This document shows, piece after piece, positions 62,833-64,000 of a DNA stretch of 64,000 nucleotides. Within the stretch, counting starts at the first letter, position 1, and each line of letters starts with the position of its first letter. Source of the DNA: Bacteroidota bacterium (GTDB lineage Bacteria > Bacteroidota > Bacteroidia > AKYH767-A > OLB10); assembly GCA_019136655.1 (NCBI GenBank), contig JAGVTU010000017.1, positions 186,001-250,000 on the forward strand, in the 5' to 3' direction. Made by a program: the position numbers and the translations under genes. The notes beneath the pieces are model-generated. The model saw nothing but the letters and a program-made list of their open reading frames with translations, ran no database searches and was not told the DNA's origin.

Positions 62833-63282
62833 ATGAAAATAGAAGAAGCCATTCAGCAACCCGTCTTTAAAAATGAAAAAGTTAAGGCGAGCCTCAACCT
62901 TATATACACAAGTAACTGGTTGCAAAGTAATATTAGGATCTTCTTACTGCGTTTTGGACTAAGCCCTCAGCAGTTTAATGTGTTGAGAATCCTGAGAGGT
63001 CAGCATCCAAACCCAATAAGTACGCATGATGTACGTTGCCGCATGCTGGATAAAATGAGTGATGTGTCAAGAATAGTTGCAAGGTTGCATAAAGCAGGTT
63101 ATGTTAATCAAAAGGAACATTCTGCAGACAAACGCCTTGTTGATGTTGTAATCACTGCAAAAGGACTAAAACTTCTCGAAAAAATTGATTCAGAAATGCA
63201 TGAAACTGAAGAACTGATGTCCAACATTACCATGCAGGAAGCAAAAACCCTCAACCTTATATTGGATAAACTTAGAAAATAA
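62833..63282 (+). CDS. MarR-family transcriptional regulator
   Basis: 149 residues. The winged-helix region is visible: FGLSPQQFNVLRILRG, then THDVRCRMLDKMSDVSRIVARL (recognition helix region; written here in two parts by position) and the wing with QKEHSADKRLVDVVITAKG. MarR proteins are dimeric repressors released by small ligands or oxidation. It lies next to yceI in the same direction, a pairing often seen in Bacteroidota, which suggests it regulates yceI (inference). An inverted repeat directly upstream could be its operator. Confidence 0.9.
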   Translation: MKIEEAIQQPVFKNEKVKASLNLIYTSNWLQSNIRIFLLRFGLSPQQFNVLRILRGQHPNPISTHDVRCRMLDKMSDVSRIVARLHKAGYVNQKEHSADKRLVDVVITAKGLKLLEKIDSEMHETEELMSNITMQEAKTLNLILDKLRK

Positions 63283-63369
63283 GTATAGTTGCTTCTACCG
63301 AATAAGAAATGTTTCCATTAATGTAAACAGAAACATTCCTTTCGATATAATTCTCAGACAACTTCAGCT

Positions 63370-64000
63370 TTACAGCCCGGCATCTTTAATTCGTTTTAAG
63401 AATTCGTTTTTCTTCCTGTCTGTAGCCAGCATAAACTGATAAGGTTCAAGCCCTCCTTTTTCGCTTGCAACGCGCTTTTCAGGTTTCATCTCATCAATTG
63501 GCTTATTAAACTTCTCATCGCTTGAAATGGCCTGCATCACTCCACGCTGATAATTGAAATAGTACCACATATCCGGTAATGCTTCAAGATAAATATTCAG
63601 CACATCTCCGCTTCGTCTGCGCATGATTTCAACTTTTCCGTTTACCATGCGTCCAACATATGTTTTGCCAATAATTCCCAAACCTATTTTTCCTGTAGAA
63701 ATATAAGACGCGCGTTCTTTGTTGTAATAAAACTTAAGCTCGCTAAGCACTAAGGTATGTTGCAGTTCAGAAGGAATTTTTCGTGCTGAGCCATAAATTC
63801 CGGTTTCATTAAGCAATTTTTCTGTCTTGTCTTTTCCAATCATATTGGTGAGTGCATTGCGATAAACTTTTCTGTCGTCCATAAATGGTTGCAGTGCAGG
63901 AATAGAATTAAACATCTCTGCCATTGCTTTTAATGCATCATCGTTAAACATAAAATCAACAGTCATTATCTCGTCAAATCCGATTGAATCGTTTACTGTT
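63370..64000 (-). CDS. Hypothetical protein, C-terminal part, cut by the window edge
   Basis: The frame stays open through the window end: the codons before the Met at 63966 (TVNDSIGFDEI) have no stop, so the true start lies beyond base 64000. The visible part is about 210 residues with a mixed alpha/beta pattern and a YYFNYQRGVMQAISSD segment followed by a lysine-rich end. It resembles the C-terminal region of a very large Bacteroidota protein, but I do not recognise a family. The gene is convergent with the MarR gene. Confidence 0.7.
   Translation of the reverse strand, partial: TVNDSIGFDEIMTVDFMFNDDALKAMAEMFNSIPALQPFMDDRKVYRNALTNMIGKDKTEKLLNETGIYGSARKIPSELQHTLVLSELKFYYNKERASYISTGKIGLGIIGKTYVGRMVNGKVEIMRRRSGDVLNIYLEALPDMWYYFNYQRGVMQAISSDEKFNKPIDEMKPEKRVASEKGGLEPYQFMLATDRKKNEFLKRIKDAGL

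Noticed and set aside
63308-63337. Weak hairpin between the MarR gene and the last gene
   Set aside because: 8-bp arms with a 14-base loop and no T-run; insufficient for a terminator call.
1-64000. Insertion sequences, prophage genes, toxin-antitoxin or defence islands
   Set aside because: No transposase, integrase, phage structural gene, restriction or CRISPR-associated gene was found.

Overview
The window is a 64 kb stretch of chromosome from a member of the Bacteroidota. The evidence is four secreted proteins with type IX secretion C-terminal sorting domains, a carboxypeptidase-regulatory-domain TonB receptor, an OstA-like protein, DUF3347, lipoproteins with Bacteroidota-style signals, and many TAnnTTTG (-7) promoter elements, several with a TTG (-33) about 19 bases upstream. 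Shine-Dalgarno sequences are largely absent. A genus cannot be assigned from the sequence alone. No insertion sequence, prophage, CRISPR array or rRNA gene is visible.

Layout. 1-3.5 kb: the 3' part of an OstA-like gene, a MiaE-type tRNA hydroxylase, a family 2 glycosyltransferase and a small orphan gene. 3.6-5.7 kb (minus): mazG-trmD-rplS with a clear promoter and terminator. 5.6-10.7 kb (plus): a PagL-like lipid A deacylase, a Ste24-type protease, the c-di-AMP synthase CdaA, a decayed transporter remnant, a GreA/Rnk-like factor and proline dehydrogenase. 10.7-20.7 kb (minus): a FAD oxidoreductase, an outer-membrane receptor, a propeller/membrane protein pair, an RsmI-like methylase, a low-molecular-weight phosphatase, dnaA, and a 5'-nucleotidase split into two genes. 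20.8-25.7 kb (plus): a thioesterase, fabD, an M20 dipeptidase and an M13 peptidase. Then come two tandem tRNA-Leu genes (minus) and a shikimate operon: DAHP synthase-chorismate mutase, aroB and aroA.

29.5-38.2 kb is mostly secreted or envelope proteins: a heme-motif/beta-propeller lipoprotein, two tandem FG-GAP/T9SS paralogues, YajQ, a lipoprotein and a diheme cytochrome c. 38.4-43.7 kb is a copper-handling region: a DUF3347 protein, a small HMA chaperone and the CopA ATPase, then a nucleotide pyrophosphatase-like enzyme and an AraC-type regulator whose N-terminus is itself an HMA-like CxxC domain. 43.7-55.3 kb holds a DUF1697 protein, a TPR protein, NhaA, an RND efflux operon, and a group made of a PyrR-like phosphoribosyltransferase, an exported von Willebrand A-like protein and a beta-barrel protein. 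55.5-64 kb holds a T9SS subtilase, a DUF1569 protein, a family 4 glycosyltransferase, a T9SS M43 metalloprotease, YceI with a MarR regulator, and the end of a gene that leaves the window.

Most of the window is ordinary housekeeping and envelope biology. The points most worth a second look are the self-sensing copper regulator (HMA-AraC fusion), the unusual number of non-ATG starts (including dnaA and its two downstream neighbours), the apparently leaderless nhaA and DAHP-synthase transcripts, the decayed transporter tail behind cdaA, the inverted repeats upstream of the TonB receptor and in the copA divergent region, and the exported VWA-like/barrel pair. No convincing wholly new defence or mobile system was found.
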